A DNA stretch of 11,726 bases from Candidatus Kaiserbacteria bacterium RIFCSPHIGHO2_01_FULL_58_22 (lineage in GTDB: Bacteria > Patescibacteriota > Minisyncoccia > Phycocordibacterales > UBA2100), in assembly GCA_001781445.1 (NCBI GenBank), contig MFLB01000007.1, positions 1-11,726 on the forward strand. Reading direction: 5' to 3'. Each line of letters opens with the position of its first letter. Position 1 is the first letter of the stretch. The notes under the pieces were generated by a model that ran no database searches, had not been told where the DNA came from, and saw only the letters and a program-made list of their open reading frames with translations. A program made the translations under genes and the position numbers. Shown piece after piece: positions 9,684-11,726 of the stretch.

Positions 9684-11648
9684 GTGAGCACGACCCCGTA
9701 TTTAAATGGCTTAAATCAAGCTCAAAAGGAGGCTGTTCTGCATGAGAAAGGGCCCCTCCTGATAATCGCAGGCGCAGGCGCCGGAAAGACGAGGACTATT
9801 ACCCACCGCATAGCCCGCCTTATAGAGAGCGGTATCCCCGCCCATCGGATCCTCGCGGTAACCTTCACCAACAAGGCGGCGGGAGAGATGCGAGAGCGCA
9901 TCCGGGGGCTCATTCCGGCCGGACGCGGGATGCCCTTCGTATCAACCTTCCACTCCCTGTGCGTCCGCATCCTTCGGGAGTTCGGCGGGCAGGTCGGCGT
10001 GCCCGCGCGCTTCTCCATCTGGGACCGGGACGACCAGACCAGAGCCATGAAGCGCGCGCTGAAAGCCGCGGGCATGGAGGATGAGAACCCCAACTCCGTC
10101 CTTGCGGCCGTATCGCGGGCGAAGGGGAGCGGCGCCGGGCACGCGGCGTACGCGGCGCGCGCCGGGCACTTCCGTGAGCGCGCCGTCGCGAGAGCGTGGG
10201 AAGAGTATGAGAAGGAGCTGGCGGAGGCCTCGGCGCTCGATTTCGACGACCTCCTCTTGAAGGCGCTTGAACTCCTTGAGAGCTCGCGCGAAACACGCGA
10301 GCTTCTCCAGAGCCGCTGGAGCCATATCACGATAGACGAATACCAGGACACGAACTCGGTGCAGTTCGAGCTGGCGCGGCATCTGACGGGAAGTCGTATG
10401 AATATCTGCGTTGTAGCGGACGGGGATCAAACAATCTATACTTGGAGAGGCGCGACTATAGAAAATTTCCTCTCCTTCGAGCGATTGTTCCCAGGAACGA
10501 AAACCGTGAGGCTCGAAGAAAATTACCGCTCGACCGGCACCATCATCGCCGCCGCCAACGGCATCATCGGGAAAAACAGGAACCGGATCCCCAAGGAGTT
10601 GCGCGCGACGCGCGAGACGGGCGAGCCCGTCTATCTCTTCGAAGCGCGCGACGAGGAGGACGAAGCGTGGTTCGTCGCGGAGCGGGCGCACAAGCTCATC
10701 GAGCGGGGAACGCCGCCGAAGGAGATCGCCGTTTTGTACCGCGACAACTTCCAGTCGCGCGTCCTCGAGGAAGCTCTCCTCGCCGCCGGCATTCCCTACC
10801 GCGTCGTCGGCACGCGCTTTTTCGAGCGCAGAGAGGTGAAGGACGTCCTCTCCTACGTGCGCGCGTCCCTCCTTCCCGCGAGCGCCGCGGATATCTCGCG
10901 CATCGCCGCGATGCCCCCGCGCGGCATCGGGCAAACAACGCTCGCGAAGATGTTCGCCCCGCGAGAGAACCCTCAAACCGGCACGATGACAACGTTATGG
11001 AACGACCCTTCTCTAACGGAACTCGCCGGAAAAGAGAGCGGGCTCTCCGCCGCCGCGCGGGCAAAGGTAGCCGCGTTCCGCGCCTCGCTCGCGCGGATGC
11101 GGCACGCGCTCGAGACGCTCCCGCTCTCCGAGGCGCTGCGCTTCATCGTGGAAGAATCGGGCCTCGAGCGGATGTACAAAGAACGGAAGGACCGGGAAGA
11201 AGCCGAGCGTTTCGAGAACGTCCGCGAACTCGTCAATCTCGCGGTGCGATACGACGGAGAGACGCCACCCGAAGGCGCGCAGATGCTTTTGGAAGAAGCG
11301 GCGCTCCAGAGCGACCAGGACGAGCTCAAGGAGGAGGAGAACCGGGTGTCGCTCATGACCGTCCACGCTTCGAAGGGGCTGGAGTTCGGGAACGTTTTCG
11401 TGACGGGCCTGGAGCAGGGGCTTTTCCCTTCGCTCCGGCTCGACGAGCACACCGATCCGGAGGAGGAGCGGCGGCTCTTCTACGTCGCCCTTACGCGCGG
11501 GAAGGAGCGTCTCTTCCTCACCTTCGCGCGCGCGAGGCTCCGCTATGGCTCCCGCGAGAGCGCCGTACCGTCCGAGTTCCTCGGCGACATCGACGAGCGG
11601 CTCACCGCGTGGGCCGTCGCGGAAGAGGCGGAGAGCATCATTGAATGA
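9684..11648 (+). CDS. uvrD: UvrD/PcrA-type superfamily 1A DNA helicase
   Basis: This 3'->5' helicase of the UvrD/Rep/PcrA group acts in nucleotide excision repair, mismatch repair or removal of stalled complexes. The GTG at 9684 gives 654 residues, normal for the family, and begins VSTTPYLNGLNQAQKEAV, containing the Q motif. The frame extends upstream to 9477, but that part holds the promoter and hairpins. Motifs in order: Walker A AGAGAGKT (29-36), Ia TFTNKAAGEM, II DEYQDTN, III DGDQTIYTWRGA (the usual GDDDQSIY reads ADGDQTIY), IV LEENYRST, V LMTVHASKGLEF and VI EERRLFYVALTRGKERL. All domains are intact. The last codons stop short of a PcrA-like C-terminal extension. rsmA starts 1 nt after the stop, so the two are probably co-transcribed. 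UvrD, PcrA and Rep cannot be told apart here. Confidence 0.95.
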   Translation: MSTTPYLNGLNQAQKEAVLHEKGPLLIIAGAGAGKTRTITHRIARLIESGIPAHRILAVTFTNKAAGEMRERIRGLIPAGRGMPFVSTFHSLCVRILREFGGQVGVPARFSIWDRDDQTRAMKRALKAAGMEDENPNSVLAAVSRAKGSGAGHAAYAARAGHFRERAVARAWEEYEKELAEASALDFDDLLLKALELLESSRETRELLQSRWSHITIDEYQDTNSVQFELARHLTGSRMNICVVADGDQTIYTWRGATIENFLSFERLFPGTKTVRLEENYRSTGTIIAAANGIIGKNRNRIPKELRATRETGEPVYLFEARDEEDEAWFVAERAHKLIERGTPPKEIAVLYRDNFQSRVLEEALLAAGIPYRVVGTRFFERREVKDVLSYVRASLLPASAADISRIAAMPPRGIGQTTLAKMFAPRENPQTGTMTTLWNDPSLTELAGKESGLSAAARAKVAAFRASLARMRHALETLPLSEALRFIVEESGLERMYKERKDREEAERFENVRELVNLAVRYDGETPPEGAQMLLEEAALQSDQDELKEEENRVSLMTVHASKGLEFGNVFVTGLEQGLFPSLRLDEHTDPEEERRLFYVALTRGKERLFLTFARARLRYGSRESAVPSEFLGDIDERLTAWAVAEEAESIIE

Positions 11649-11649
11649 C

Positions 11650-11726
11650 ATGGGACGAAGAACCCCGAAACTTGGCCAGCACTTTTTGACCGGGCAGTGG
11701 GCCGCGCGCGCGCTCGCGCGCGCGGC
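11650..11726 (+). CDS. rsmA: 16S rRNA dimethyladenosine transferase RsmA/KsgA, N-terminal fragment
   Basis: An ATG at 11650, one base after the uvrD stop, opens a frame that continues to the window edge for 25 full codons. The peptide begins MGRRTPKLGQHFLTG and then QWAARALARA. KLGQHFL is the conserved N-terminal motif of the KsgA/RsmA family (LGQNFL or LGQHFL followed by a helix), which dimethylates two adjacent adenines near the 3' end of 16S rRNA using SAM; the SAM-binding motifs would lie beyond the window. No Shine-Dalgarno sequence precedes it, so it probably relies on translation of uvrD. The other nearby ATG (11645) hits a stop after 14 codons. The call rests on one short motif and position. 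Confidence 0.75.
   Translation, partial: MGRRTPKLGQHFLTGQWAARALARA
11701..11726. repeat. Perfect 26-nt GC palindrome at the window's end
   Basis: Two 12-nt arms (GCCGCGCGCGCG and its complement) flank CT, and the sequence stops exactly at the end of the second arm. It encodes AARALARA in rsmA. Alternating CG is also a Z-DNA-prone pattern. Confidence 0.7.

Overview
The window reads like a piece of a small-genome bacterium of the Patescibacteria (Candidate Phyla Radiation), most likely a GC-rich Parcubacteria lineage. This is inferred from gene content and style, with no marker phylogeny: a TraR/DksA-type zinc finger protein, a TrmB-family regulator, a LysM-M23 peptidase, a compact PurA, short intergenic spaces, and several genes whose predicted -10 box sits only 6-9 nt before the start codon. 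TGA is used as a normal stop.

Layout. Positions 1-854 are the 3' part of pnp (polynucleotide phosphorylase, KH and S1 domains). It overlaps a single-pass membrane protein of unknown function (814-2241). A tract of 7-bp tandem repeats then leads into a DksA/TraR-type protein (2335-2697). A 112-bp segment bounded by a 10-bp inverted repeat separates it from a convergent TrmB-family regulator (2830-3585, minus). Positions 3586-4063 hold no convincing protein gene but seven closely packed, mutually different inverted repeats, plus a palindrome that looks like the TrmB operator. yifB (Mg-chelatase-like AAA+ ATPase, 4064-5668) follows and is coupled by ATGA to an unrecognised, AT-richer gene (5665-6450) that ends in a clear terminator. 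A RelB/RelE(YafQ)-type toxin-antitoxin pair (6530-7087) follows and meets purA (7084-8094, minus) tail to tail in a shared TTAA. Upstream of purA, on the same strand, is a secreted LysM-M23 peptidase (8304-9287, start uncertain). A second hairpin-rich divergent gap (9288-9683) precedes uvrD/pcrA (9684-11648), which runs into the first 25 codons of rsmA/ksgA, cut by the window edge.

How it fits together. Most genes are housekeeping: RNA decay (pnp), transcription control (DksA-like, TrmB), purine conversion (purA), wall remodelling (M23), repair helicase (uvrD) and rRNA methylation (rsmA). The block 5665-7087 looks accessory. The least explained part is the non-coding DNA. The two divergent gaps carry arrays of stem-loops where no terminators are needed. 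The first has a candidate promoter facing into its hairpins and a terminator-like end, so it may encode a structured RNA under TrmB control. Heptanucleotide repeats occur at the dksA promoter and twice inside yifB.
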